NCBI GenBank assembly: GCA_011365055.1 | Contig: RDOG01000016.1 | Location: forward strand, 1 to 64,000 | From: Promethearchaeota archaeon | Lineage (GTDB): Archaea > Asgardarchaeota > Lokiarchaeia > Helarchaeales > RDOG01 | Direction: 5' to 3' | DNA: 64,000 nt | In this document: one piece after another, positions 37,201-52,200 of the stretch | How the letters are laid out: each line of letters begins with the position of its first letter | How positions within the stretch are numbered: the first letter of the stretch is position 1 | Program-made: the position numbers and the translations under genes | The notes under the pieces: model-generated | Told to the model about the DNA's origin: nothing | The model's input: only the letters and a program-made list of their open reading frames with translations | Database searches by the model: none

Positions 37201-40200
37201 TGGATTGCCAGATATTGCAGTTAATATGGTAATAGATGTAACAAATGGGACTCAATGGGTCGTTGCTACGAATCACCTTATAAGTGCAAACATTACTGAC
37301 CAATGGGGTAATGGAGTACCCAATATTATAGTTAGTTTTACTATTATACAAAGTCCTGATTCAAGTTTTAATGTCGTTCCTGATGGAAATTCATCTTGGG
37401 TAAGTTATCCGACACAAAAAACTGTAAATGTGATGACTTCTACTAGCGGAATTGCTAGTTTGACGTTAAAAATGGGTAGGTACATTGGGAATACCACCTT
37501 GAAATTTAATTCATCAGGATTGACAACCATTTTTAGAAACGTAACTGGAATACCTGCGAATCCAACTTCAATTCAAATAATTCAAGGAAGTGGAGCTTTG
37601 GTAATCGTTAATCATAACCAAACCATCGCTGCAAAAGTTGTTGATCAATATAATAATCCCGTAAGTGGGCATGCTGTAACCTTTAATATAACTAGTGCTC
37701 CAATTATTGGAGGTATTAATGGAAGCTATTTCGGAAATTATGAAATTTATAAAAATATTCTCACTAATTCTTCGGGTATTTCATTTATCCTTTTAAATAT
37801 AAGTATAATAAAAGGTTTAACTAGTGTTAAAGTCAATTCAAGTTTTGCTGGCGGCGATTTGTCTGGTTCTCCCACAACTGTTAGTATTACGGGATTAAAT
37901 GACGCCCCCTATCAAATTAAATTAATTACAACAAATGAAACATCTAAAGTCGTGTATGATACGCAATTAATTCAAATCAATGTAACAGATCAATTCAATA
38001 ATCCCATAAGATATAATTATTCTTCGGATGGAACTATTTTAGAAGATGTTTATGTCAACTTTTCAATCCATCCGAATTCAATTTCAGGTTATGGTGTGTA
38101 TGGCTGTTCCTTAACAGTTAATGGTTCTTTAACTTCTAGCACGGGTCTCGCCTCTACAACTTTAACTTTGAGTCAAAAAGTTGGTAGTAACTTAGTCATA
38201 GTAAATTGTACTAAATATGGGCTTGCAGACATCGTTTTTAATATTACTGGGACGGTGGCATCACAAAATATTCTTTCCTTTGTCCAAGGTAACGATCAAT
38301 ACGTAATTGTAAAGACTAATACTACCTTAATTGCTAAATTAACTGATCAATACAATAATCCGAAGATAAATACACAAGTAGACTTCTCAATAACATCTGG
38401 AACTGGAGCAGCATTAAATGCTTCATATGGAATAACAAATTCGACTGGACATGCTCCAATAAACCTAACATTAGGTACTGCAGTAGGTTACTATGAAGTT
38501 AAAGTAAATAGATCGACATCTTCTTCATATACGACAGGTATTCAAGGAATAAATGGTGCTCCTGATTATATTTCATTATTATCTTCAAATGGAACTTCGC
38601 AAACTGTTAATCAGACAACTACAATTCAAGTTAGAGTTTTTGATCAATATGGAAATCCCGCTATAAGGGATTCTACAGGCTCATTAATTGTGCTTAACGT
38701 TAATTTTACGATCACAAAATCACCTAATAGTTATGCATTATTTAATAGTACACTAGCAACCTTCCAATCTCAAGGCATAAACACGGGAACGGGTATTGCA
38801 TCTGTTTATCTTATTTTAAGTAATGTTACTGGTGATAATATCGTCAAAATTAATAGCAGTTATGAAGGTAGTGAATTAAGTGCAAGTCCCATGTACTTCA
38901 AAGTAACGGGTACTTCAGATATAGCACGAGATTTACAAATGATTACTGCAAATGGAACTCAATTAACTGTAGGAACATCTAAAACTATTGAAGTAAGAGT
39001 GAAAGACCAATTTGGAAATAATGTATCTGGCTCTAGTGTAAATTTCAGTATTTTTCAACAACCAATTTCGGGTGGATATTTCACTGGTAGTAATCCTGAT
39101 ACGTCTGACACTAATGGAATTTCATCAATATCAATAACAATCTGTACGCTAGTAGGTGAAACAATAGTTAAAGCAGAAGGAGCAAGTCTTGCTGGAAACA
39201 ACACGGTTTTTGTTACAATAGAAGGAATTGCGAGCACTCCTAGCAATTTAGCAATCCTAACTCCATCAGGAGGAGAAGATTCTGCAACAGTATTTTCGAA
39301 TTATTTAATTTCTGTGAATATTACCGATGAATACGGAAACCCTGTTCCAAACTTGAGAGTTAATTTTACTTTCAATATTAATCCAAATAATGAAGCTACA
39401 ATGCCATCTTATAACTATACTGATGCACAAGGGAATGCTTCCGTCGTATTAAAATTGAGTTCTCTTGCAGGGGAACATAGAATTGATATTGTTACATCCG
39501 GAAGCCTTTCTGATCAAGCAATAATTTATGGAACAGCTGATTCTGCATATAATTTAATAATGATTACTGCTAATGGTACTGTAAAAGCAGTTCAGGACTC
39601 CCAATCAATCCAAGTTAACGTTACAGATCAATTTAATAATCCCGTATCTGGAGCTATTTTAAATTTTAGTATTATATCCCAACCAAGCGGTGGCATAAGC
39701 GGATCTTTATCAGCTAATTCATCAATAACTTCTGCTACGGGTTTGGCATCCGTAACTTTAACGTTAGCTTCAAAAGTTGGATTTACAATAATTAAAGTAA
39801 ATAATACAGAATTAAATCCTGAAGCAGTTTACGTAAACATAACTGGAATCGCTGGAACCGCAAATAAATTCAGAAAGGTTTCTGGTGATGGACAAATTGT
39901 TGTAGTTAATCATAACATTTCTCTTATTGTAAATGTAACAGATTTTTATGATAATCCAATTTCTGGTTATTCAGTCCAATTTTCTTGGTTATCTGATAGC
40001 GTTAATCCTACTGGTACTATATACACGCAATCAACGACAACTAATATATATGGTTTAGCTTCAACAACCGTTAAAATTAGCACATCCGTTGGGACTAATA
40101 AAATTAATGCGTCTTCTTCCCTAAATCCATCAGGTCTCACATTTAGTATAACTGGGATTAATGATGATCCCTATAATATCACGTTGCTTACTACAAATGA

Positions 40201-43200
40201 AACCCAAAAAACTGTTGCATCGTCCCAACAAATCCAAGTAAAAGTATTTGATGTTTGGGGGAATACTGTAACAAAGAACGTAACGGGTAATCCAATCATC
40301 ATGTATGTTAATTACACGATAATCCAATCTCCTTATACTTATGCAAGATTTGGAACGTCTACGTATTCAAGTCAACAAATTAGTCAAACAACGGGCATTG
40401 CAATAGCAACGTTAACTATGAGCAATAAAACTGGGCCTAATATAGTTAAGATCAATGCAAGCTATAATGGGACAAATTTAAATACAATTTATTTTAGTGT
40501 TTCTGGAATTCCAGGAGCAGCAAGCTCTATTTATAGAGTTACTCCTGATGCAGGTCCTTCAGATAATGTTGTTGTTAATACAACTCATATTTTAATAGTT
40601 AATGTAACAGACATTTATAATAACTTGGTTCCTAACGTACAAGTCAATTTTTCATTTTCTGCTGGTTCAATCCTACCACTAGGTCAACTGAATGCGTCTA
40701 GCGTTTATACAAATTCTACGGGTCATGCAGCTGTAAAACTTTGGCTTAGTAGTAGAAAGGGTTATAATTATATAAAAACAAACATATCTAATGGTCAATC
40801 TAAAATATTTAGTGTATATGGTATTGCTGATGATCCCTATTATATGATAAACTTGACCAATAACCTAACGCAGACATCTGTAACTTCGGAAATTGATGTT
40901 GAGGTTAATATCACGGATCAGTGGGGGAATCCTTTACCAAATATTTATGTTAATTTTTCAATCTATCAAGAACCAGATACCAATAGCTACTTAAATGGAA
41001 CATATAAGGAAGCAGTTTCCTTCACAGATTCAACGGGAAAAGCTAAAGTTACTCTCTCACCTGATTCTTTTTTTGCAGGATTAACTAATATAACAATTAA
41101 TAATTCTCAAGTAATAACTGGCTCTCCAATGATGATTATGATTAATGCATCTGTAACTGATATAATGTATTTAAACACGTCTTCAGAAGTATCCATTAAC
41201 GTAACACAAACATCATTGATGATGGTCACTTTAAAGAATTCAGGTGGCACTCCCGTTCAAGGAGTGGATGTTTATTTTCAAATTACGAAAAATGTGACAG
41301 ATGCAAACGCAACACTCAATACTTACTATAATACAACGGCAGTAGATGGAAGTGCCACATCAACAATTACTCTAGGTAATAAATCTGGAGATTATGAGGT
41401 GACAATTACTGCTGTTGGTTATTTAAACTCTCCAACAGTAATCACTTTTCACGCTTCAGCAGAAATACCAACTAACTTGACTATTCTAACTACAAATCAA
41501 ACCCATGTTATAGTTACACAAGATCTAGTATTACAAGCAAAAGTTGTTGATCAATATGGAAATCCCGTTCAAGGGAATGTTGTAAATATGACTTTTGTTG
41601 GAAACTCAAAAGGTAGCATATTAACATATTCTGGAGGTATTAACACAAATAATTTAACCGGTTCTGATGGAATAGCCCGTGCAACCATATCATTGGGACA
41701 GAATGCTATTGGAAATTTATATATTAATGTAACTTCTCTTACTTTTTATCCCGGAGGGGCACATATTATTGGTTCTGGTTCTATCATAACTATAGTTGGT
41801 GATCCTAGTCAAGCTTATACATTAACAATACTTCAAGGTCAAAATACAAATGTAACCGTAAATAATGCACAAATAATAATCCTTAATGTTACAGATCAGT
41901 ATGGTAATCCAGTATCTGGTGAGTATATAACTTTTAACATAACCTCCTCTCCTTACGGTTTAAGTTATTTTTCTTCGGGTCAAATTCGAACAAAATCCTC
42001 AGGTACTGATGGAAGTGTGGCTGTAACTTTATATGTTTCGAAATATATTGGTTATACTTATATTGAAACAAATTCAACATCTGGATTAAGCACAGATACT
42101 ATTGTAGTTCGAGGTATTTCTGATTCTCCTTATCAAATTTCAATCTCATCCGGAAATGGAACCTCCGTTGAAGTTAATCACGATCAAGAATTACGGGCCA
42201 ATGTAACTGATATACATGGCAATCCTATAGAAAATCATCTCGTTAATTGGACCATTTATTCTTCTCCAGGAGGGAGCCCGTCATTATCTGCAACTGGATC
42301 TTATACAGGTTCAAATGGGCTTGCTATTGTAACTCTAACAACCAGTACAATTGCAGGTACCCATGTTATTAGAGCAAATACATCTTATCAAGATATTCCA
42401 TTATTAAATTCCCCAAGATCTTTTTATGTCACTGGTACTCCTGGGGCGGCTCAAGAATTATTAATAGTCTCAGGTCAAGGATCCTCTCAAACGGTAAATC
42501 AATCGCAATTAATTTTAGTTAGAGTAAGAGATGCATATGGAAATGGGAAGCAAGGCATTTTGGTGAACTTTTCAATAACTGCGGATTCAATTACTCCCTA
42601 TGGTGTATTGTCTTCTTCTTCTGGTTATACAAACAGTACTGGTTATGTTAATGTTACTTTAAAGCTAAGCAATAAAACTGGAATTAATAAAGTAAATGTA
42701 AGTACGATTTTAGGACTTTTAAATGACCCAAGTATAGTTCAAATTACTGGTTTAGCTGATCAAGCTTATGCTTTAAATTTAATAACTCCGAATGATACTA
42801 CAAAGACGGTTGCATTAACACAATTAATTAGAGCTAATATTACTGATCAATTCGGCAATTTGGTATCTGGAACATCGGTAAGCTTTTCTATCTACAGTTC
42901 TCCGAATAATAATGCTTCATTAAGTTATACTTTAAGGACCACAGGTTCTTTAGGTGAAGTTAATACGACGTTAACACTAAGTTCTGTCATTGGTAATAAT
43001 ATTATAAAAATAAATTCAAGTGGGTTAATTGGATCGCCATTGTATTTTAATATAAGTGGGATCGCTGATAAATCTAAATATCTTGTTATGGTTTCTGGAA
43101 ATGGGACGTCTGTAACAGTAGGTACTATTCAAAAATTAATTGCTAAAGTAACTGACAAATGGGGTAATGTCAAGAATAATGTGCTTGTTAATTTTTCTTT

Positions 43201-46200
43201 AACTCAAAACCCTGGTGGATTTGCGCAATTAAGTTCGTATGGAAGCTATTCAAACGCTAGCGGTATGGTTTCAGTCGATCTTACATCAAGTACCACAGCT
43301 GGGGTTAATAAAATTAAATTTAACGCTTCAGACGAAACATTAGTACCTTTAAATGAATTAATTTTCCAAGTAACAGGTCAAGCAGGCGAATCTAATACAA
43401 TTCAATTAATAACAACTAATAATACAGACGTTGTTGTTGGAAACACAAAAAAAATTGTTGTAAAAGTGGTCGATAGATATGCAAATCCTGTTTATAACCA
43501 TCTTGTTAATTTTTCAATATATTCTTCCCCTGCAGGTGGGGCTGGATTAAATGTCTTGTATGATTATACTAACGATACAGGTCATGCTGAAGTTACACTT
43601 ACTCTTGATACTATTATGGGAAATAATTATGTTCAATATATTTCTGAAAATATGACTGGTGAATTGAATGGCAACGGAAGCTTGATCAATATTAACGGAA
43701 TTGCTGATGTAGCATATCAATTATCAGTTTTAGAACCGTCAGGCGGTACGGGATCAACGACTGTTTATCAAAATCAAGCCATCAGAGTCAATATTACAGA
43801 TCAGCATGGTAATCCTGTTTCTGGAACTTTAGTTAATTTTACTATTATTTCGTCTCCCGATAGCAATGCTACTTTCTCTGGAGCTAATTATACTTCTGAC
43901 TTGTCTGATTCCTCCGGAGAAGCATCAGCTATTTTGAAATTGAGTAGATTAATTGGAATTAACAAAGTACAAGTTAATGCATCAGTTACAGTAGGATCAC
44001 CCGTTAACATTACAATTACAGGTACTGCCGCAGCCCCCGACCAAATGGTGATTATTGAAGGTGATGGAGTTGAAAAAACTGTTGCATCCACTCAAGTAAT
44101 TGCAGTAAATGTTACTGATACCTTTGATAATCCTGTATCTGGAATTTCAATGACGTTCACTATTACATCTGCCCCAAATCCATGGGGATACTTAGGTTCG
44201 ATTCCAAATACTAATCAAACAACAGCAGTTACGGATTCTACAGGTAGAGCTGCTGTGACTTTACATTTAAGCACAAAGCCAGGTTCTAATGTTGTTTATA
44301 TTAACAGTTCGACTTCAATGTCTGGATTCGATTCAGCATTTGTAACAGGTATTCCTGGCACTCCCACAACATTATTAATTACTGAAGGTGATGGTGCAAC
44401 TCAAACTGTTCATAGCGATCAGTGGATTACCGCTCTGGTAACGGATAGTTATGATAATCCTGTTCAAAATGTCATAGTTAATTTCACCATTACTCAAAAT
44501 CCTGGTGGGGATGCCGTGATCAGTTCGTATGGAAGTGCCACAGATTCTAGCGGAAATTCAAGAACAAAATTAACTTTAGGTCAATATGCAGGAAATAATA
44601 TTGTTTCAGTTAATACTTCTTTCTCCACAAAAACTGCAACCGTCCTGGGTGTAGCGGGGGTTGCTGCAAATCTTGAAGTTCTTACTGGTATAACTTATCC
44701 CGATACAATAACAGTATATACTGATAGAACCATAAAGGTCAATGTAACAGATCAATTTGGAAATCCAAAATCAGGAATAAATGTAACCTTCACGATAACA
44801 AATGCTCCTGATCCTGATTACCCTGTAACAACTGCATATTTATCAAAAAATTGGGTATTAACGGGTTCTGATGGAAATGCAACTTCAATTCTTAGAGTTA
44901 GTAAATATATTGGAGAAAATGAAGTAACAATAAATAATTCTGCTAGTTTACCAGTTGAATATGTTTATGTTAATGGTACTGCAGGTGCAGCTCAAAATAT
45001 TCAATTCTTTATTGATGGAGCTTCGTCTCAAATTGTCCAAAACTATAGAGATTTATATGCACTTGTTACTGACACTTATGGAAATCCCGTGTCTGGTATT
45101 CAAGCTAACTTTTCAATTGTTTCTGCACCTGGAACAGGTTATTCACTCTCAACTTTATCAGAATACACTTCTTCTGATGGGAAAGCTTATACGATTTTAA
45201 CTATGGGAACATTAGTTGGAGATAATATAGTTAAAGTAGAAAGCTCAGGTCTTGCAGGATCTGGAACTACTGTGACTGTAACTGGAACAAACGATTATGC
45301 AAATAATTTAACAATTGTTTCCGGAAATAATGCACATGTCACGGTTTTTAATAACAAAACAATTGTAGCTAAAATATTGGATCAATATGGAAATGTGGTT
45401 CCAAACCATTTAGTGAATTTTTCAATTACTTCAAGTCCTGCTGGCGATGCCTCAATCGATAAAACTGGTGGTTATACTAATTCAAGCGGTATGATTTCAT
45501 TACAATTAAAAGTAAGTACAATTGTTGGCGCAAATCTAATACGAGTTAATTCAACCTATAATCAAATTGACTTACTTGGTTCCCCAACGATAGTAACTGT
45601 TTATGGGGATGCTGATATTGCATCTGAATTAATTGCTTTAACAGCAAATGGAACTGAAAAAACAGTAGGACCAACACCTTTAAATATTCAAGCAAATGTT
45701 ACTGACCAATGGGGTAATCCAGTTTCAGGGAAAGTTGTTAATTTTACGATTATTGAACAACCATCTGGCGGTAGCGTAGGCTATTTTGATCAAAATTGGA
45801 GTACATCCACTTCCTCTGGTCTTATCTCTAGAGATCTTACTCTATCTACAACAACTGGATTAACACGCGTGAAATTATTTACAACATGGTGTAGCTATAA
45901 TGTAACTATCAATATAACTGGAACTCCTGGTACTCCCAGCCAATTAACTATCATTGAAGGCGATGCATCTGAGTCAGATAACGTGGTTGTTTTTACAAAT
46001 AGGACAATTATAATACTTTTAAATGACACATATGGTAATCCTGTTCCTGATGAGACCATCTACTTTAATATATTAGTAGGTTCAGTTACTCCTTACGGTG
46101 AATTAAATGCTTCAAGTGCGATAACAAATTCTACTGGATATGCAATCGTCAATTATACGTTAAGTAATCGTACTGGTTGGAATTACATTAAAGCTAATAT

Positions 46201-49200
46201 TTCAACTGGCTTATCAGAGACAGTAAATATTTATGGAACTTATGATACTGCCATTAATTTAATAATGTTAACTAATAATGGAACTCAAAGAGTTGTTGCT
46301 GGTGATCAAGATGTACAAGTAAATGTGACAGACCAATTTAATAATCCCGTTCCAAACATTACATTAAATTTTAGTATTGTAATTCAACCTTCTGGAGGGA
46401 CTCCTGGTTATTTATCAAGTAGTTATGATAATACAAGTTCAACAGGACTTGCTTCTGTTTCATTGCATCTCTCAACTAAGGTTGGCAATTCAATAATAAA
46501 AGTTAATAATTCTGCTTTAAATCCTAACGAAATATATGTAAATATTACTGGAATGGCAGATACTGCTAATAAATTTAGAAAATATTATGGTGATGAAGAA
46601 ATAGTAATAGTAGGTCATAATATTACTCTATTCGTAAACGTTACAGATAATTATGATAATCCTATATCTGGATACAACGTGGAATTTTCCTTCCTTAGTG
46701 ATTCTCAAACTCCTTTTGGAAGTTTATCAACTTTATCTAATATAACTGATGTTAATGGTTTAGCTTCTGTAGAAGTAAATATAAGCACGGCTGTCGGAAC
46801 TAATAAAATAAATGCGTCTTCTGCTCTAAACGTTCCCGGTCTTACTTTTTCTATAATTGGTATTAATGATGATCCTAGTAATATTACTTTAATTTCTACT
46901 AATAAATCGATATTGACAGTTGCTTCTCAGCCAAATATACAAGTGAAAGTATTTGACCGATGGGGAAATCCAGTAACGAATAATATTACGGGAGATCCAA
47001 TTATTTTATACGTTAACTACACGATAGTTCAATCTCCTTATAATTATGCAAGATTTGGCACGTCTACGTATTCAAGTCAACAAATTAGTCAAACAACGGG
47101 CATTGCAACAGCAACATTAACGATGAGTAATAAAACAGGATCTAATATCGTAAAAATTAATGCATCTTATAATGGTACTGATTTAAATACATTATATTAT
47201 AATGTTACTGGAACAGCTGGTTCTGCTAATAAATTCAGAAGAGTATCTTCAATTAGCCAAACTTCGATTGTTGCTCGGAATAAGACTCTTTTTGTTAATG
47301 TTACTGATATATATGATAATCCTATATCTGGTTATAATGTCCAATTCTCATTCCTCAGTGACTCTATAACTCCATTTGGTATTTTATCAACGGCATCAAA
47401 TACTACCAACGCGAATGGTCTGACTTCTGTTATCGTGAATATCAGTACGAAAGTTGGAAATAATAGAATCAATGCATCTTGTGCTTTAAACGTACCAGGA
47501 CTAACATTTACTATAACTGGCATAAATGATGAACCAAATAACATCACATTACTTTCTACAAATAATTCGACATTAACAGTTGCCTCTTTACCTACCATCG
47601 AAGTAAAAGTATTTGATCGATGGGAGAATCCTGTAACAAAAAATTCTACGGGAAGTTCTATTTTCTTATATGTGAATTTCACGATAATTGAATCTCCAAA
47701 TAATTATGCTAAATTCGGAACTCAAACCTATCAAAATCAATTAATAAATATTGTAACGGGGGTTGCAACAGTAACTTTGACAATGAGCAACAAAACTGGA
47801 TCTAATATTGTAAAAATTAACTCAACTTATAATAGTAATGACCTAAATACAATCTATTATAACGTTACCGGAACTCCAAGTTCTGCGACGTATATAAATA
47901 AAGTTGCTGGTGATGCCTCACCAGCTGTCGTTAATTCTAATCGAACTTTAATCGTAAATGTAACTGATTATTATAAAAATCCTGTTCCAAATGTTCAAGT
48001 TAATTTTACAGTAACTACTACTTCAATTACTCCCTATGGATCATTAAATGCCACGAGCGTAATGACAAATTCAACTGGGCATGCTATTGCGAACTTAACA
48101 TTAAGTACAAAGGTTGGATACACATATATTAAAGCAAATATTTCTAATGGACAATCAAAAACATTTAATGTTTATGGGATTGCGGATACTGCATATAATA
48201 TGAGTGTTTTAGCAACAAATTATACTCAAGTCTCTGTAAATGACTATATTGACATACAAGTCAAAGTTACAGATAAATATGCAAATCCAAAACAAGGAAT
48301 AAACATTAATTTCTCTATAGCTCCAGAGAATAGATCCGTGGTCGATCATAGATTTTATAAATCTTTTGAATCTATTAATTCAACTAATGCTTTAGGTATC
48401 GCAACTTCACGATTAACCACAAATCTAACAGAAGATATAACAGTTATCAATATTAATAATACTGCATTACTAGGATCTCCAGTTGAACTTTATATTAATG
48501 TTAGTAGAACAAATACAATCATATTAAATACAACTATTTGTGGGATTGAGGAAGAAATTACAGTTAATAGTACTCAAGCAATTATGGTGACCTTAGTAGA
48601 TGAAAACTCAGCACCAATTTCAGGAGAAACAGTTACCTTTTCAATTATATCTCAACCAATTGGTTCTAATCCTTACTTTAATGATACTGATGGGATAGTT
48701 TATAGTTTAACAGATGGTAGTGCTTCAATATTGTTGTATTTAGGTAATAAAACGGGAGATTATGTTATTAGAATAGAAAAAGCGGGATATGTAAATTCTC
48801 CAACAGATATCACAATTCATGCAACTCCAGATACTCCTACTAACTTGACAATTCTTACAACAAATAATACTGAAGTAATTGTTACTCAAACTCTATTAAT
48901 AGAAGCTAAAGTTGTTGATCAGTTTGGTAATGCCGTAAACAATACCATCGTGAATATGACCATTCAAGGGGATGCAAAGGAAAGTTATTTAGAATATTCT
49001 GGTGGTATTAATACTAACAATAGAACTGACACAGACGGTATTGCACGGGTAACCATCCATTTAGGTCAAAATGCAGTTGGTGATGTTTCTATCAATATTA
49101 CTTCTCTTAATAGTTATCCCTCTGGAGATCCAATTAATGGTTCAGGGGAAATTATCAATATTGTTGGTGTTCCCGCAGCAGCAACTTATATTAATAAAGT

Positions 49201-52200
49201 TTCAGCAGATTTGTTAGAATCAGATAACATTATTGTTAATACAAATCAAACTCTAATCGTAAATGTAACTGATATCTATGGAAATCCTATTCCAAATCAT
49301 CAAGTAATGTTCACTTTAGGAACAGGTACGGTTCAACCTTTTGGTTCTTTAAATGCAACTTATGTTATGACAAATTCAACTGGACATGCTATTATCAATT
49401 TTACATTAAGTACAAAAGTAGGTATTAATTATGTCAAAGCAAACATATCAAATGGTCAATTTAAGACATTTAGTATATATGGAATTCATGATGATGCAGT
49501 CAACCTAATCATGTTAACGTCAAACGGAACTCAAAAAGTAGTTTTAAGCGAACAAGATATTAATGTTAACGTAACTGACCAATTTAACAATCCTGTCCCA
49601 AATATTACTTTGAATTTTAGTATTATATATCAACCATCAGGAGGTACATCTGGATATTTATCAAGTACCTACGATAATACTAGTTCGACTGGGCTTGCTT
49701 CTGTCACGTTATATTTATCCACGAAAGTCGGAAATACGACTATTAAGGTGAATAATTCAAACCTAAGTCCAAGTGAAGTTTATGTTAACATAACTGGAAT
49801 TGCAGATACTGCCAATAAATTTAGAAAATATTATGGTGACGGAGAAATAATTATAGTAGGCCATAATATCACGCTATTCGTAAACGTTACTGATAATTAT
49901 GACAATCCTATATCTGGTTATAATATACAATTTTCATTCTTGAGTACTACTGTTTCACCTCAAGGTTATCTTTCTACGTCATCAAATACAACCGATATAA
50001 ATGGATTAGCATCTGTTACAGTAAATATCAGCACAAAAGTGGGGAGTAATCAAATTAATGCTTCTTCCGCATTAAATATCCCTGGCCTTACTTTTACTAT
50101 AACTGGTATAAATGATGATCCAAATAATATAACTTTAATATCTACGAATAACTCAGCACTACTTGTTGCATCTACTCCTAATATTCAAGTAAAAGTATTT
50201 GATCGATGGGGCAATCCTGTAACGAAGAATGTAACGGGTGATCCAATAACTCTGTATGTTAATTACACGTTAATCCAATCTCCTTATAATTATGCAAGAT
50301 TTGGCACGTCTACGTATTCAACTCAACAAATTAGTCAAACAACGGGCATTTCAACAGCAATTTTAACGATGAGTAATAAAACAGGATATAATATTGTAAA
50401 AATTAACTCCTCATATAATAATACTGCTTTAAATACGCTATATTATAATGTAACTGGAACGGTAGGTTCTCCAAATAAATTTAGAAGGATTTCAGCAATA
50501 TCTCAAACGGCAATTGTTGCTCATAATGTTATATTAGTTGTAAACGTGACAGATATTTATGATAATCCCATATCTGGTTATAACGTGCAATTCTCATTCC
50601 TTAGCGACTCAATAACTCCCCTAGGGACTTTATCTACATCGTCAAATACAACAAATTCAAATGGTCAATCTTCTGTTACAGTAAATATCAGCACCCAAGT
50701 TGGTAATAATAGGATTAATGCTTCTTCAGCATTAAATATACCTGGTCTTTCCTTTACAATAACAGGTATTAACGACGATCCTTATAATATTACCTTACTT
50801 TCTTCTAACAACACAGTCCAAACCGTTGCTTCTACTCCTACTATTCAAGTGAAAGCATATGATAAATGGGGAAATCCTGCAATAAAGAATAATTTAGGTG
50901 GTTCAATTACTCTATACGTGAATTTTACTATAATTCAGTCTCCTAATAACTATGCTAGGTTTGGAACCCAAACATATCAGAACCAATTAGTAAGTATTTC
51001 TACTGGTATTGCAAGTGCTATTTTAACCATGAGCAATTCTACGGGAAATAATATCATAAAAATAAATTCTAGTTATCAAGGTAGTGAACTTTCCCACTCA
51101 CCAATGTATTATAACGTTTCTGGAACTCCTGGTGTCGCTACAAATCTTGAAAAAATCTCAGGTGATGGGCAAACTATTACGGTTGCTCAAAAAATTGATT
51201 TAATTGTAAGAGTAAGCGACTTGTATCATAATCCTATTTCGGGTGTTACAATCAATTGGGAAATCACAAGTGATTCCGTTGGGCAACCTGAAAATCCGGG
51301 TATATTGAATTCATCAACAGATTTAACTAACTCAGCTGGTCTTGCTTATGTTAATTTTAATGCAAGTATTACTTCAGGAATCAATAAAATAAAAGCGTAC
51401 GTTTCAACTCCTTATTTGACTGTTACATTTTCAGTTACTGGTATTCCGGCAAGTGCAGCTAAAATTATGGTAATTCCTGGGTATATTTCAGAAGTTGTTG
51501 TTCAACATTCAACAAATGTTACAGTAAAGGTAACAGATATTTATGATAATGCTTTAGCAAACAAATATGTGAATTGGACAATAGATTCATTACCTGGCAG
51601 CAATACTGGAAATGCGCACTTTAATCCAGTTAATCATTTTACTCATGCTTCTCATTGGACCAATTCAAGTGGAATGGCTACTTTTAATTTTACGCTTAGT
51701 AATCATTCTGGATTGAATAAAATTATAATATATAATTATTCAACATATTTAGGAGGTCCACTCAATGGGAATGCAACGATTGTAACTTTAACAGGTATTG
51801 CAGATGTTGCCACTAAATTACAGTTACATCCTGGTTCTAATAATGGAACTTATCAGACTGTTTATACATATGTTACAATCACGCAAAACGTAACTGACCA
51901 ATATGGCAATCCAGTTGAAGGACAACTAGTGAATTTTACTATAATGCAATCTCCTAGTAATGATGCTTCATTACTTAGTATTAGCGATATTTCGGATAGC
52001 AATGGAATTATTCAATTTGATATAAGATTAAGTAGATACGTTGGAATAAATAAAGTCAAATCTAATTTTTCCAATATAAAATTAAACGCTACAGTGTTTG
52101 GTATTGCAGGTCTTCCTTCAAATATGTATATAATGGAAGGTACAACCCGTTCTGCAACCGTTGATACGGCAATCGCAATAACTGCAAATGTCACAGATCA

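Noticed and set aside
43888..47682. Minus-strand open frames within the giant gene
   Set aside because: They are antisense to the repeat domains, with composition explained by the plus-strand repeats.
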